The position numbers and the translations under genes were made by a program. The notes beneath the pieces are model-generated. The model searched no databases. It was not told the DNA's origin and worked only from the letters and a program-made list of their open reading frames with translations. This document shows positions 1 through 12,597 of a stretch of 64,000 nt of DNA, piece after piece. Every line of letters starts with the position of its first letter. Positions within the stretch are counted from its first letter, which is position 1. Origin of the DNA: Platerodrilus igneus (Eukaryota > Arthropoda > Insecta > Coleoptera > Lycidae); the NCBI GenBank assembly GCA_036346225.1, contig JARFIW010000108.1, positions 5,536,501 to 5,600,500 of the forward strand. The letters run 5' to 3'.

Positions 1-1723
1 CAAACATATGGTAGCAATGCAGTTACATTACTAAAGGAATGGGCAAACACAACATCAAAATTGGCAAACCTTAAAAATATATGCTTGTTTATGGAAAGAT
101 GCAGAAGAGAAGGAATCATCCCAAACCATATATTGCATCCAACTAATATAATACAAAATTTAATAGGCATAACACATGGAAAACTAAACAAAAAAATCGA
201 AAATCTAAAAACCAAGTTACAAATCCAAATTCTTAATCTAGAATTAGAAGCAACACACACAAATATAAACTTTTTCAGCAATAGATTTAGACATATCGAA
301 AATTCACTTCAAGCAACCCTACCTCTTATCATTATAAATACTTTCAAACGCAGACAAAGGATATTTTATAACAAACACTTTGCACAAGTAAAAAAGGATA
401 ATATCAAAAAATTCGATAACTTAAAACAGAGCGAATTTAATCACAAACAACTCTTCATAGATAACAGTAAATGGATAGTTAATCTTAGTAATAAAGATAT
501 TCCCACAGATATACTTAACATGTTATCACTAGGATCCAAATTCAATTTACATATAACAAACAAAAATATTCATGTTGGTAAACTTTTGGCTTGTATAGAA
601 TCAATTATTAACAATGACACTTTATCAGACCAACAAAAATCTTTACTACGTACAAAAATCACAAACTGCATCACTAATTTCATCAACAATCCAAACAACA
701 ACACATATCCAGACAAAGAAGAAAGAATATTTCAAAAAACCAAAAAATTTCTAAATGACAATCCAAATATTATCGTTACAAGAGCAGACAAAGGTGCAGT
801 GACAGTTCTACACAACAACCAATTTTATATTGAAAAATCTCATGAACTTCTAAACGACACAAACACAAACACCTATACAAAATCAAACAAAGATCCAACA
901 ACCTCTATTCAAAAAATCATAAACGAACATATTAAACTGCTATTTAATAAAAATATGATCACTAAAGAAGAAAAAAACAATCTAATAAAAAATAACTCCA
1001 CTTTGGGCAAATATTATGGACTACCTAAAATACATAAACCGACCCTAGCATTAAGACCAATTATATCATCAATCAATACACCAACTTACAATTTAGCAAA
1101 ATGGATAGGAGATATTCTAAGTAAAGCGTTCCCTATTGAAGATGGTTTCAACGTAAAAGAAACTTTTGAATTTGTTGATAAATTTAGAAACTTTCAAATA
1201 CCAATCAATCACATACTAATCTCACTCGATGCATCCTCTTTATTCACAAATATACCCTTAAATCTAACAAAAGAAATTTTAACTAAAAATTGGAATAAAA
1301 TAGAAAAAGTCTGTAAATTAGATCAAACTATGTTCATAACCACAATAACATTAATTTTTAACAACACCTACTTTTCATTTGAAGACCAATACTACATTCA
1401 AAATTTGGTACTGATGGGATCTCCTATATCCCCAATACTAGCACAAATAGTAATGGACCATCTTATCAAAGAAGTAATTCCAAATCTAACCTTTCAATTC
1501 CCATTCATAACTAAATACGTTGATGACATTCTTTGCTGCTGTCCCGAAAATAAAATTCAAGAAATCCTTAATAAATTTAATCAGTTCCACCCAAAATTGC
1601 AATTTACACACGAAATAGAAGAAAACAAAAGTATCCCTTTTTTAGATTCAAAAGTCATAAGAGATGAAAATAATAAAATAAAATTAGATTGGTACAAGAA
1701 ACCAACCAATTCCGGGAGATATA
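1..1723 (+). pseudogene. Penelope-like element PLE-1, reverse transcriptase part (5' end outside window)
   Basis: The frame is open from base 1, so the gene starts upstream of the window. It encodes the reverse transcriptase of a Penelope-like retroelement. Visible blocks in order are ADKGAVTV (about 787), YYGLPKIHKP (about 1012), LDASSLFTNI (about 1228), MGSPISPILA (about 1414), the catalytic YVDDIL (about 1516) and the thumb-side FLDSKVIRD followed by KKPTNSGRY (to 1722). The short YVDD box and the PLPKIHKP-like block are typical of PLEs rather than LINEs or LTR elements. The frame is cut at codon 'ata' (base 1723) by the 10.9-kb DNA transposon and resumes exactly in frame at 12598 with the GIY-YIG domain. 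The 43 codons after 1723 belong to the inserted transposon and are not PLE sequence. Apart from the insertion the frame is uninterrupted. Confidence 0.92.
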
Positions 1724-1800
1724 CACTCAGAAAAATGAATTTGTTATTGCAACAAAAATCCTTTTGTTGCAGAAAAATTATTTATGGCGACAAAGAAATT
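1724..1800 (+). repeat. Left terminal inverted repeat and subterminal motifs of CMC element
   Basis: The CACTCAGAAAAAT terminus is followed by several TTGTTGC, GCAACAA and TTGTTGAG motifs. The same motif vocabulary recurs at the right end. Confidence 0.75.
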
Positions 1801-2339
1801 GTTGAGTTAACAAATTTTTTTAACATGGTTTGTAATATTAATTATTACAGATTTGTACCCAGTACACAAGTGAATTTGTTATGTTAGGCAAGTAATTTTG
1901 TAGTGATGCTGGTTATTATCTGTTGAAGTAAGTAAGTTCTTTGCTACATCGACATAAACAGACCAATAGCATAACAAATGAATATGATTGGCATGTAAAG
2001 CAAACAGGTTATTCCATTATTTTAACATATTTCTTATTGTACCTGAATTGTTTTTGTTTTTTTGAATTTTTCTAAAACTGCGTGTTAATATTTAAACCTG
2101 TCCATAGTTGTAGAGACATTGATGTAAAAGAATTTATCAAGGGGAGTGTACCTAATTAATTATTATGAGGAAACAATTACGTTTCTCTTTCTGGCACCTA
2201 TCTTTGTGTATGAACAATACAAAACGCATATGCATGCCTGTTCTATATTAATTATACGAAAACATGACTAAAAACATCAATTTAATTTATTTCAATCCTT
2301 TGGATTCTAATATTTACTAAAAAAACCCAATTTATATAG

Positions 2340-2593
2340 AAAAAGTTTTCTCGGCTATGCATTTACAATGATTTCTATCCGCACTGACGTCATGCGCAAA
2401 GGTCTTAAAACGCGTACAGCAGAGCTTATCTATCACGTACCGTTCTAATAGAAATATCAGCGCATGTGCACAGAACAAAAATTTCGTGATGCAGTTGACC
2501 TGCCGGCTACCACATATTATTCTAAAGCAGCCATTACGCAATAGCGTCAAAACCCTGAGTATATTGTTTCCTGTGTTTGTGAATGATTAATCA
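2340..2593 (+). promoter_or_regulatory. Probable promoter of the SAM-domain gene in the CMC element
   Basis: This stretch is richer in G and C than its surroundings. It contains a perfect CRE-type palindrome TGACGTCA (2385-2392), a GCGCA/CGCGTAC cluster and an ATTACGCAAT C/EBP-like site near 2533, all within 210 bp of the ATG at 2594. No clear TATA box was seen. Function is inferred from position and motif content only. Confidence 0.35.
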
Positions 2594-4211
2594 ATGGATA
2601 CTATTAGTGAAATTTTGGATTCTTGGAACATGCCGCAATTAATAATGGCTTTTCAAGGTAAGTAATTGTTTTTATTATATATGATGCAATCAAGAACGTC
2701 TATATTAAACGCGGAATAGTCAATAAATATTATACTTTCATATTAATTATGATTTATGAATTGTGCTTTTCTTGAAACATAAATAATTAATGTGTGCTGT
2801 AAAATTCTAGTATATTGTTTTAAAACTATCGATAATAACATCCAAATAAATCAAAATTACTTTGAATTACGAGATCTAATGTTGCTGGTTCAACAAAATA
2901 TTTTGTTAGGTAGAAATTTCGCTTTGTTAAAAGGAAAAACACATTTTGTTGTTTTGATTATGTTGTTTGTTATTTCAACATACTTGTTTATTTTAGCCAA
3001 TTTAAGTATTTGTGAAATCGACAAAACAGTTTTGTTGAATTTAATGAATTTAATTTTAAAATAACCAAACATTTTTATTAATTGAAGTATTTACATACTT
3101 CATTTTAAGATAGCGCCTAAATAGAAATAATGCACTTAATTTTTTTAACTCAAAAAACTCCTTCGTTGAGTTGACATTTGGTCTTGTTTTAAGTTTAGGA
3201 AGGTGTTATTTGGATAGTTAACATTTCTTTAAATAAAAATGGTTTATGGGTTAAGTAGAAAATGTTTTGTTAATTCAAGAAAGATTTCAAATAAATCTTT
3301 TACTTACTGAAAAAAGTTCTAATATTTGATTCAATTATGAAAATGTTTAATTAAAATATATTTGTCTCAGCATAACAAAATATTATCGACAAAATATATT
3401 TGGTAACCTCAAGTAAATCGTTTTACCGAGATATATATGTATTAATTTTATACATAATCACCACCATTAAAATTAACATACCTTAAATAAATTGTTGATT
3501 TATTTTTTAGTAAAACAATAAGCTGTTCTTATTCTATGCAATCTTGAAATTAGAGATGCAAATCTTACAATAAATTTTTTCACCGTTTCAAGCATTTGTT
3601 GGTTCTTTTGTCGTATGTCAGATCTTTAAAAGCATGTCATATTTTAGTCTGAAAAGAATTTCTAATAATTTTGTTAATTTATTTTTGAGACGCCAACTGA
3701 ATAAGTTCTAAGATGATTTGCATACCTTTATTTAAATGTCTTAAGTGTGAGAAATATTTTAAGTGCATCCAAAATTTAACATATTTGTTGTCTTATTCTG
3801 AAAGTATATTGAACAGATATTTGGAAAAAGTGTGTTTAAACTTCAGTTTCAAGTATCATCACCAACCAATTAGTGTGATAGTTATAATAAACAAAACAGT
3901 GTATCTAAAAACTTTAATATTATATATGAAAAAAATTTTATTCGAGATTTTTGTGATTCCAATGGTGTTACAATGAAACATAATTTAAACAGCTGCTTCA
4001 ACTCGTTTGAATGATAAATTATTGATATACTAAAGCTTATTTAAGTTTATAATTTGTGTCCAAGATTACAATAATTCTTGACACTGAATGCACTATATTG
4101 CATGTAATGCATGTAGAAATTATACTGAGTGTTACAAGAGGATATTCTTAAACGATATAAATTTTTTTGTTAAATTGTCCTGAAGTACTTATAATTGTGA
4201 CAGAGGGACAC

Positions 4212-4600
4212 ATTTGACATTTCTCTCTTACGCTAATTTGAGAGGCCGGGAATATCTTTGGATTTTTAAATGTAATGAAGGAAAATGTTTTTATAAAATT
4301 CGAATCTAGGTAAAAACTAAGTATGTGTACAAAAAATATTGATTTGCTCTGTTTTTAATAGTTTTCAAGTATCCCATTCAAATGATTACGTTCTTTATTG
4401 ATTAATAATTTTTTGTATTTGAACTTCACAAATTATAATTCTGTAACTGAAAGAGCCAATTAGTACTTTTTTTTGCACACACACTTAGTTTTTACCTAGA
4501 TTAAAACCTTTTTATGCAAATTTTAAAAAAAAAACCATCATTCCATTTAAAAATCCAAAAATCACTCCACCCACAAAATAGGGTAGGGGGAAATGTCAAA
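4212..4600. mobile_element. MITE-like foldback element in the first intron of the SAM gene
   Basis: Two imperfect inverted arms of about 130 nt face each other. TTTGACATTT near 4213 pairs with AAATGTCAAA near 4591, TTTGGATTTTTAAATG pairs with its inverse near 4540, and CTAGGTAAAAACTAAG (about 4308) pairs with its inverse near 4490. No coding capacity is present. It is probably a non-autonomous DNA transposon; its exact ends and target duplication could not be fixed. Confidence 0.6.
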
Positions 4601-5629
4601 AATATGTTTAAATATGTCTGCTTAGGAACAGTTAACAAAAATTTTCAAGATATCTGTTTTCAACACTTTGAAAAACTCTTTTGGTAGTTGTAAGATGACG
4701 ATTTCGCTGTTTTTATATATGTGTTCACCATTTCCAAAAGTTTATTTTATTGGGTGGATATAAATGAAATCAAATTACCACTAAGAAGAAATAATCAAAT
4801 AGGGCACTAACAACAGCTATAAAACAACTCCATTGACGGTAATGCAATTTTTGCAGATCTAACAATGATATGAAATGTGAATATTTGATTAAAGCTATTA
4901 TAAGAATTGCTGAATGATCAATGCTAAGTGAAAAAAATCATTAAAGAGCTTACTTCAGTACTAAACATAAATGGCAATTCTATTTAAATTAATTGAGAAG
5001 ATTTCAGTTCCTAGTTTGTACTCATATTGTTTAAACTTTTAAGATACATGGCTAAATACCTACACTTTTTACTTTTAACCAATAAAAATTGATAAATAAC
5101 AAAAATCTTTATATTTGTTCTTTTTTTGCTAATAAAACAATTCATTAAAAGGTTAAAAATATCAAAAAACATACCCATCTAAAAATTTTGATTGTGAAAC
5201 AGCATTAAAATTTTAATGTAATATTGACAGTTTTGTGTAATTGTAATCCAAATTTTGACTACATGCTACAAATAATATTAGTATAATAACCAGAATTTCC
5301 TAAATTAGTTCTAATTGTACAGATTAGATGATAAACAGTTCTTATATTATCGAACTTTCTATTTAAAGTTATTAAAAAAGGGAAGTTTTCCTTTAAATTT
5401 CACGATATTATTTTATAATTACGATCTAAATTTTTGCGATTCAAAATCATTCGACAAATTATTTTCAATTTTTAAATTTTTCATTCCTGCATATGCTAAT
5501 ACGTAATGTTTAAATTATCAGTTATGTAACTTGCAAAATCTTCTGTCAATAAAGTTTTACACTAAAACTTTGAAATTGCAACTATTTCAAGCTTGTGGAT
5601 GCCTAAATCTTGAAACCTTAATTACTAAT

Positions 5630-6310
5630 GGGTCAAATGGGTCACTGGGCCATTCGGAAACTTACATAATTAACCTATGACTCCATAACCCAGGCTAACC
5701 CGGTGCCTCAGACTGACCCAGGGACCCAGACTGGTTCGACGACGCACCCTACCCTTGTTGGCCCAGTAATCCGGTATGCCCCAGTGCACTGCCTTGCTGG
5801 TTTGTTTTAGATAATAATGATTTGAAATAACCAGTGTAAAGTACTTATCAACTTATAGTGATGAGCAAAACCTAACACAAGTATGTGTACATAGTAAATG
5901 CATTCTAATTACAATGGTATGTTTACATTATATTTGATATAAAATGTATTCATTTCTCATCTTGACATCCCTGTATGTTTGTTATTTATTTATGAATGGT
6001 TTCAAAATTGGACTGTTACATTTTCATCGCAATACCACTTGTTTGCATTAAAATTATTTTAAAGGTTTAAAAATAAGCAATTGTACAGTAAGAATCCTTG
6101 AAACTTGAGATCTAAAGTACAAGTACCATACCTGCAATCATTATTTATCCATTGTAATAAATTAAGTGATAAGAATGACACTTGTTTACCTTTTCAACAT
6201 CCTGTTGGTAAGTGGTAGCTGTTATTTTGGATCATTTTGGATCTGACCGGGCCATACTGGGTCAGTGACAAACTAAGTCACTGGGCCCAAAAAATTCGTG
6301 ACCCAGTCCA
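5630..6310. repeat. GC-richer intronic segment with GGGTCACTGGGCC repeats
   Basis: Both edges of this 680-bp stretch contain copies of GGGTCACTGGGCC and TGACCCAG in both orientations (5636-5660, 5690-5730, 6244-6305). The base composition is unlike the surrounding AT-rich intron. It may be another small inserted element, but termini were not resolved. Confidence 0.35.
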
Positions 6311-8488
6311 ACTTGGTACATATTTGACTTTCGAAATTATGAAAATCTGAATTTTTATATGCTGCAGGTTTTGACGTTAGACAAATACAACTTTCTGCAA
6401 TTTTACGAGATAAAAACAAAATAGGTACACTTTGTAAAAATTTATCTGTGCACTTAAGTCGTAACATTCGTAAAATGTTTGTTTTGAAAATTTCTTTTGG
6501 TTTTGATATTTTATGGAATGAACTAAAACAACAATTTCCTTAAATACTTACTTATTACAGGTTTTTATTAAATATAAAAATAAACAAATTTTATTATAGA
6601 AAATGATATAGATATGGAGGCTTTTAATGAATTAACAGATGACGCAATAAAAGAACTAATTCCAAAAATTGGACCGCGGATGTTATTTTTAAAAAAATAT
6701 CGAGAACATAAATGGGCCAAGCTAAGACCACTCGAAGAAGATACATCTACAGATGCAGGTTCTCTTGCTTCGTCAAATTGTGATTCCTTATTATCACCTG
6801 CAAATTCTGATATTGAAGACTTGTCATCTTCTTGTAAGTAACTTTTCTCAAATGGAATACTTTAGTAGTTTTGTTTAGGCAACCCTTGGCCTGGTGCTAT
6901 TTTAGGATTAAATATAGAAGAGGTACAAAATTCACCTGTTGGACGGACTAGAAAGGAAGCTATTGATAAAGCAGAAAAAGAAACCAATTTAAAAAATGAT
7001 TTATCAAAGTTCCAGAAAGGAAAAGCAATCCTATGCTTTTATGAAAAAAATAAAACTCTTACAGACGATATGCGTGATAAATTGACAGAAATTATTATAG
7101 AAAATGAAATTGCAGATGATGTTGATAAAAGGTCCGTAGTACCACAATAAACATAAAAGTATTTAAGTTTTTTCTTTTAGGATTTCTGTTGAAAGGTTTC
7201 ATTTATTAGCAAATGCAGTTGTTTCAATATTTCCTTCTGAGATCAAGGTAACCTTTTAATTTGCTTGATCTTAAATTCAATTGAGTTTTTAGGAACTATA
7301 CTTTTCAGTAGCTTACAAGAAAAAAATTTCTGGGTCTTTTAATAAAGTAGGATGTGGCAAATTATTCAGAAAATATTATAACGTCTGACGAAAAATGCGA
7401 GACAGCGGTTTGTTGGCTCGATAAAACATGAAGTAAACCAAACAAATCCTGATTCTCATGTAAACTGTTCAGAAAGCGAATTAGATAAAGAAAACGTAAA
7501 CTGGCTAAGAAACTCCATTGAACCATGGACGTCAGTTATAGATAGATGGGAAAAACTTATCTACCTAGGAGTCTGTGGAGAAGTAAACCCATCAATGAAT
7601 ATTTTAATGCATTTCCAGCATTAAAATTAAATTTGGGATATACTTTGGTAATATTTAAAACTTGGTTAACAATCTCATTTGGCATCTGTATTGTTTTAGC
7701 TCCAGAAAGATTTCCATATTAAGTTTCCACAGTTAGAAACAAAATTATTTTCGAATTTTACTGAATTTTCTAAAACATATTAAAATATGCAAAATCATTA
7801 AATAATAGTGCTGTTCATGATTATTTGAAAACATTTGAATCTCACTTGGACGAAGGTAAAGCTAAACAACACGATATGTTTTACAATATGTATGTGTGCT
7901 CATTATTGTAGATTCGTATTCCTGTCATGTACTGTTTCTTTTGCCAATGCTAATGAAATCAGTAGTAGTTATAAAACAAAAACAAAGATACAAAGGAAAA
8001 TAAGTTTTGGAAACCTTCAACGATGGAAATAAGTGAAGGATTTATTCTGCATGTTAAAGTACATTTTCAACTGTCATTTTATAAAATTAATGTTTATTTT
8101 TTAGATTGTTGCTGAAATAAAACCTGCATTAGAACGAAAAAGAAATAAATTAGCCAGCTATGGTCTGACGCAACAACCTACGCCAGTTTTTGTTGGACCT
8201 TCTTTAGAAACTATTAAGGCATTTTACGTTTCAATTGACGACGTGCTGTATGAAGTCCCAACACCTCTAAAAGCAGTTGATGTGACATTTGGCCTTTTGC
8301 ATGCCTTAAATGCTGAGTATCCAAAAGAAGCAGAACAAGTATGGCTACTTATTCAAAAATCTCTTTACGGCTTGGAAACTAAGTATGATTCTAAGTATTT
8401 AGCAGTAGAAACTATTATAAATACCATTAGAAAATATTAAATACTATGGCACTCTATTGTTTTAAATGTAAAATAATTTTCCATCTAT

Positions 8489-10934
8489 AACATCTTTGGT
8501 GTTACATTTAAAATTCAACATCGATGTGATAATAATGGTACTTACCGTTGTTCTCAAAGTAACTGTGTTAGAGATTTTTCTACCCTTAAATCATTTAAAC
8601 ACCATTTAAAATATAAGCATATATTAGATCAAACTCACAATCTTATAAACAAAAATTATACTAAATCAAATGTGATGACTAAGTTACATCCTCAAAAAAT
8701 TATTGATACTCCTTTGATATCAGTTGAAGCAGTAGAAGCGTGGAATATGCCATTAACTTCATCAATTGTCGAAACCTTTAATGACATGTTAAATCGTGAA
8801 TGCATGTCCTTTTTATCTAAACTTTACCATTAGTCTTTAGTTCGCATGAAAATATATTCAGGATATAGTAGATTTTGTTTCCGAATTTCTAAATGGTGGT
8901 TTTATAGATATTCTTAAACAATTCGTATTAGACATTTTTATAAAGCATAGAGTTGAAGAAAATATATTTCTGATGTTGATTGTCTGTTTAATAATTTGAT
9001 AAATTCTTTTAATGAATATAAAACAGAGTATCTCCGAACAAAAAAATTTGAAAATGATAAATTATATGTCAAGCCTGTAGAATTTATTATAGGTGAACGA
9101 AAAAAACAATCGATTGACCTAGATGGTGAAACAGTAATGCTTAAGTGTGAAAAGGTTAGAGGTCAATTTATTCCTCTTACTTTAGTTTTCACTGAACTAT
9201 TTAAAATTGATGGTATGTACAGTGATATGTTAGTGCACATTAATAAACTGAAAACGAAGATTTAATGTGCAATGTATATCAGTCTCCTCATTTTCGAGCA
9301 TTATACAAAATTTCGATGTTACCAGTAGCAAATTAGTTCTACCACTATTAATGTATTATGATGAATTTGAGTGTGGCAATCCATTGGGTTCTCATTCTGG
9401 GAAACAAAAATTAGGGGCAGTGTATGTTAGTCTTCCAACAATCCCACCCCAGTATTCGTCACTTCAGGAAAATATTTTTAGCTTTATTGTTTCATAGTAA
9501 TGATAGAAAAGAATTCGGAAATAATGCAGTTTTAGAATTTTGGTAGATGAATTTAAGGCGTTGGAGAAATCAGGAATTAACTTTGTGTTAAAACAATACG
9601 GCTTTATTGAAATTCGTTTTGTTTTAACTCTTATACTGGGGATAATTTAGGATTGCATTCAGTTCTAGGATTTAGTGAAAGTTTTAACTGTCAGTTCAAT
9701 TGTCGTTTTGTAGAATCGATAAACAGGCATCAAAGATTCAAAACAAAGAAGATTTATTATTAATTCGAACTATTGCAAATTATACACAGGATCTTGCTCA
9801 ACACAATGTATCTTTAACAGGAATTAAAGAAAATTGTTTATTTAACACGTTGAATCACTTCCACGCAGTTCAAAATTATTACGTTGACATTATGCATGAC
9901 CTATATGAGGGAGTATGTCATTACGATATGCTACATATTTTAAGACACATTTTGCACGATGCCAAATATCTATCATTGAATACTTTGAATGAAAGAATTC
10001 AGTGTTTTAATTATTCATCCCGGGATTTAAATAGACCCCCTAAACTACGTGCAGATGTTTTTGTGAAAACTAAAATTTCAATGTCTGCTTCTGAAATGCT
10101 CTGTTTTGTAAGAGATTTTGGCCTACTGATTGGAGATCTTGTTCCAAGAGATGATGACGTTTGGGAGTTTTATAAAATATTAAGGCAACTTTTTGACCTT
10201 GTTCACTCTGAATATGTTGATGATACACTTTTGATTAAATTACAATATTACATAATTAGACATAACGATCTTTATCAAAGGTTATTTAAAGATACCTTGA
10301 AACCGAAACATCACCATCTATTACATTATGCCCGTATCATGTCTCATATAGGACCCATAAAGTACTTGTCTTGTATGAGATATGAATCTAAACATAAACA
10401 GCGAAAATGACTGCAAATGTTAGTTGTTCAAGAGTAAATATCACTAAGACTATAGCTATTAAAAACCAGCTTCAGTTATGTTATCGCTTTTTTAACAAGC
10501 TAGGATTTAGCAGTAGGCTTAATATTGGACCAGAAATGTCTAGGGATTCCATAAATTATATTACAGATTACTCAAAGTATATTCCACCACTATTTTTAGG
10601 TAGTTTTATTACTAAGTATATTTCATTTTGTAACATCAAATATAAAACTCAAACTTTAATTCTAATGAATATGGTAGAAAATTCTCTTCCAGTATTTGGA
10701 AAAATAGAATTGATATTAGTAAATCAGCATCGAGAAATTGGATTTCTCTGTCATGTAGTTAAAGTGTCACACTTTGATGACCACATCCATGCCTATGCAG
10801 TGCTAGATATGGCATATCATGAAAAACTCTTCAGTTTTGTTAGTTTTAATGAATTATATGAAAAACACGATGCTACAATACACAGGATGGCCGATGGAAA
10901 GTTATTTGTAAATTCTAAAGCAGCAGTGTACTGA
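8489..10934 (+). pseudogene. Tnp2-like transposase of the CMC element, broken into fragments
   Basis: The gene survives as consecutive plus-strand frames: about 8489-8833, 8996-9265, 9267-9497, 9700-10410 and 10407-10934. The first has a C2H2 finger (CSQSNC, then HHLKYKH) typical of animal CACTA/EnSpm-type transposases. The fourth carries the D-I-M-H-D-L-Y-E-G block near 9890 and the KPKHHHLLHYARIM and MRYESKH blocks near 10300-10390, which match conserved motifs of the Tnp2 family; the Glu in ESKH is a likely catalytic residue. The last two frames overlap by 4 nt (ATGA), so one single-base change separates them. The C-terminal segment (HREIGFLCHVVKV to HAYAVLDM) resembles the usual transposase tail. 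The protein would cut and join the element ends. This copy cannot make an intact enzyme as sequenced. Confidence 0.75.
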
Positions 10935-11604
10935 AAATTAATGATTGTAATCTTCTATTTATTTCTATTTTTGTTTTATAATACTTCAGAATTTACCAGT
11001 AATAGAGCAATACAGTTATGTTTCAATGTTTTTAAATAGAAGTGAATTGTAAAGCTCAATTTACAATTTACAAAATCATGTTCAGGTTATTAGCAGTAAA
11101 TTTATATCACGTTTTATATGAATTACCTTTAGTTATATAATTAATCTGTGCCATAACTTTTATAACCTAAACTCACAGTGCAAACGTTACAGGGGAGTGA
11201 CTTTTACATAAATGTTCTATGATAAATTATGTAATAAACATTTTTTATATCACAGGTTATGCAACATTCAATATTATTGTTACATAAAATTAATGTAAAT
11301 GTGACATAAAACATTTCTTTATCGTAAGTAGTATTGTAAGGATTCTATATAACATTATATGTTGGTTTACTTGGTATACGATTATTTTAATTTTTGTATT
11401 ACAATCGCTTATTGTGTAAAAAATATCTAATTTGTTTTTATGATGTTACCTTACACAAAAATAAATAGTTTTCTTATATAGTGGTGTTTATTTTGGCAAA
11501 TTGTGTAAGATTTCATGTACAGTGAATTCATCAATCTAATGAAAGTAAAATTTAATTACATAAATTGCTAAACGTGTTGTAACTAATTAGATTATATGCA
11601 TTAA

Positions 11605-11878
11605 AAGTACTCACCGAAGAAAGAAATATACAACCTCACCTAAGCAAGTGGTATTATTAAAAATACAATCTATTTCAGCGATTACTCACACACTATACCA
11701 ATGGCTACAGGCAGTTGGAAAACCATTCTTCAATTGAAGAATGCATTCTGAAACTTGCCTGTCTGTAGAAGCCATTTGGTAATAGGGTATTGAGAAATTA
11801 CTGAAGTAGGCTGTATTTTTTTTATAATACTATTTGCTTAGGCGAGGTAGTATATTTCTTTCTTTGGTGAGAACTTTA
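11605..11878. mobile_element. Near-perfect 270-bp palindromic MITE nested in the CMC element
   Basis: The left arm (AGTACTCACCGAAGAAAGAA onward) pairs along its whole length with the right arm (ending TTCTTTCTTTGGTGAGAAC). The centre is CTTCAATTGAAG near 11735. No ORF is present. This is a foldback, non-autonomous transposon. Confidence 0.7.
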
Positions 11879-11899
11879 GTTCATATAACTAATAGAGTT

Positions 11900-12595
11900 G
11901 CTATAATAAAAAAACTGGTAGTTGACTGAACAAAAATTACTTGCTTATGCAACAAATTGTAATACTCACCACAACCATGGCTTTACCATTGCTAACTAAC
12001 ATGTGAGTTCTGACAACAACTAAATTGTTATTGTAATTAATGATAGCACACTATCCAACAAACAATTTGAGTATATCTAGCAAATGTGACAGTAACAGCA
12101 GCAAAAGCAATTGTTGGTGGAACAAGTATAAATCACATTGCAACAAATGATATCATTTAATGTGAAAAAGTTTGTATCCGAGGGAACATAATCTTTATGC
12201 TGTCTCAACAAATTTTGGTTCTCAATGTGACAATAAAAAAGCTGAATTCGAGTAAAAAAGTGTTGCTTGAAATGCAAATATAGTTTGTACATCTAACATA
12301 TGGTGCTGTAAGAACAAGGAAACTGATTGCTGGTGTAACAAAATGAATATGTCTGCTTAAGTAATAATATTGCTTACCATAACCAAAATATTTACATTCT
12401 AACTAAAAAATTTGTTAATTGAACAAAACGCCCATGTGTCCTACCAACTAATTATTTAGTTCATGCAACCAAAAACCATACAACATATACCTATTTGTTG
12501 TTGCAACTAAAAGTTCTGTTGAGGCTATAGCTACTAATATGTTTTTGTTGTGGTAACAATTTTTTTTTTGTGGCAACATATTATTTTTCTGAGTG
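11900..12595 (-). repeat. Right subterminal repeat region and terminal inverted repeat of CMC element
   Basis: The last 13 bp are the inverted copy of the left terminus. The preceding 700 bp contain many short CAACAA, GTTGTGG, ACAATTT and GCAACA motifs in both orientations. These are candidate transposase-binding repeats. No gene was seen here; open frames in this stretch are chance. Confidence 0.65.
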
Positions 12596-12597
12596 TA

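Larger units (their letters stand above)
2594..8440 (+). pseudogene. SAM-domain protein of the CMC transposon (multi-exon, damaged)
   Basis: I read a spliced gene with exons 2594-2657, 6600-6833, 6879-7131, 7181-7247, 7293-about 7427, less certain pieces near 7440-7780, and 8105-8440. Introns have GT/AG ends: the first is 3.9 kb and carries nested foldback repeats, the others are about 45 bp. Joining exons 1 and 2 completes a SAM-like domain: MDTISEILDSWNMPQL, then an FQENDID-type turn, then DDAIKELIPKIGPR. The later part carries a basic block (GKLFRKYYNV) and ends with a conserved C-terminal domain (FYVSIDDVLY to NTIRKY). An in-frame TGA near 7390 and several frame changes around 7620-7840 suggest decay. 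SAM proteins of this type accompany CACTA-like transposons in cnidarians and aphids, to my knowledge; the role, probably DNA or protein binding in transposition, is unknown. Confidence 0.65.
1724..12595 (+). mobile_element. CMC (CACTA/Mirage-like) DNA transposon, 10.9 kb, TA target duplication
   Basis: The element begins CACTCAGAAAAAT at 1724 and ends with the inverted copy at 12583-12595. It is flanked by TA (1722-1723 and 12596-12597). Keeping one TA restores the interrupted PLE-1 reading frame, which fixes the duplication as 2 bp rather than the 4-bp TATA also visible. The identical terminal repeat is only 13 bp, but both ends then carry scattered TTGTTGC/GCAACAA motifs, as subterminal repeats do in CACTA elements. 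Inside are a spliced SAM-domain gene (2594-8440) and a Tnp2-like transposase with a C2H2 finger (about 8489-10934), both on the plus strand. A TA duplication fits the Mirage branch of CMC better than the usual 3-bp CACTA duplication. Superfamily placement is inferred from the transposase motifs and ends. Confidence 0.8.

Noticed and set aside
1724..1887. The last 50 or so codons of the PLE-1 frame (RKMNLLLQQ to NLLC)
   Set aside because: They are read from the left end of the CMC transposon, not from the PLE.
2792..3976. Short frames at 2792-3064, 2890-3072 and 3713-3976
   Set aside because: They fall inside the first intron of the SAM gene, are AT-biased and have no recognisable motif.
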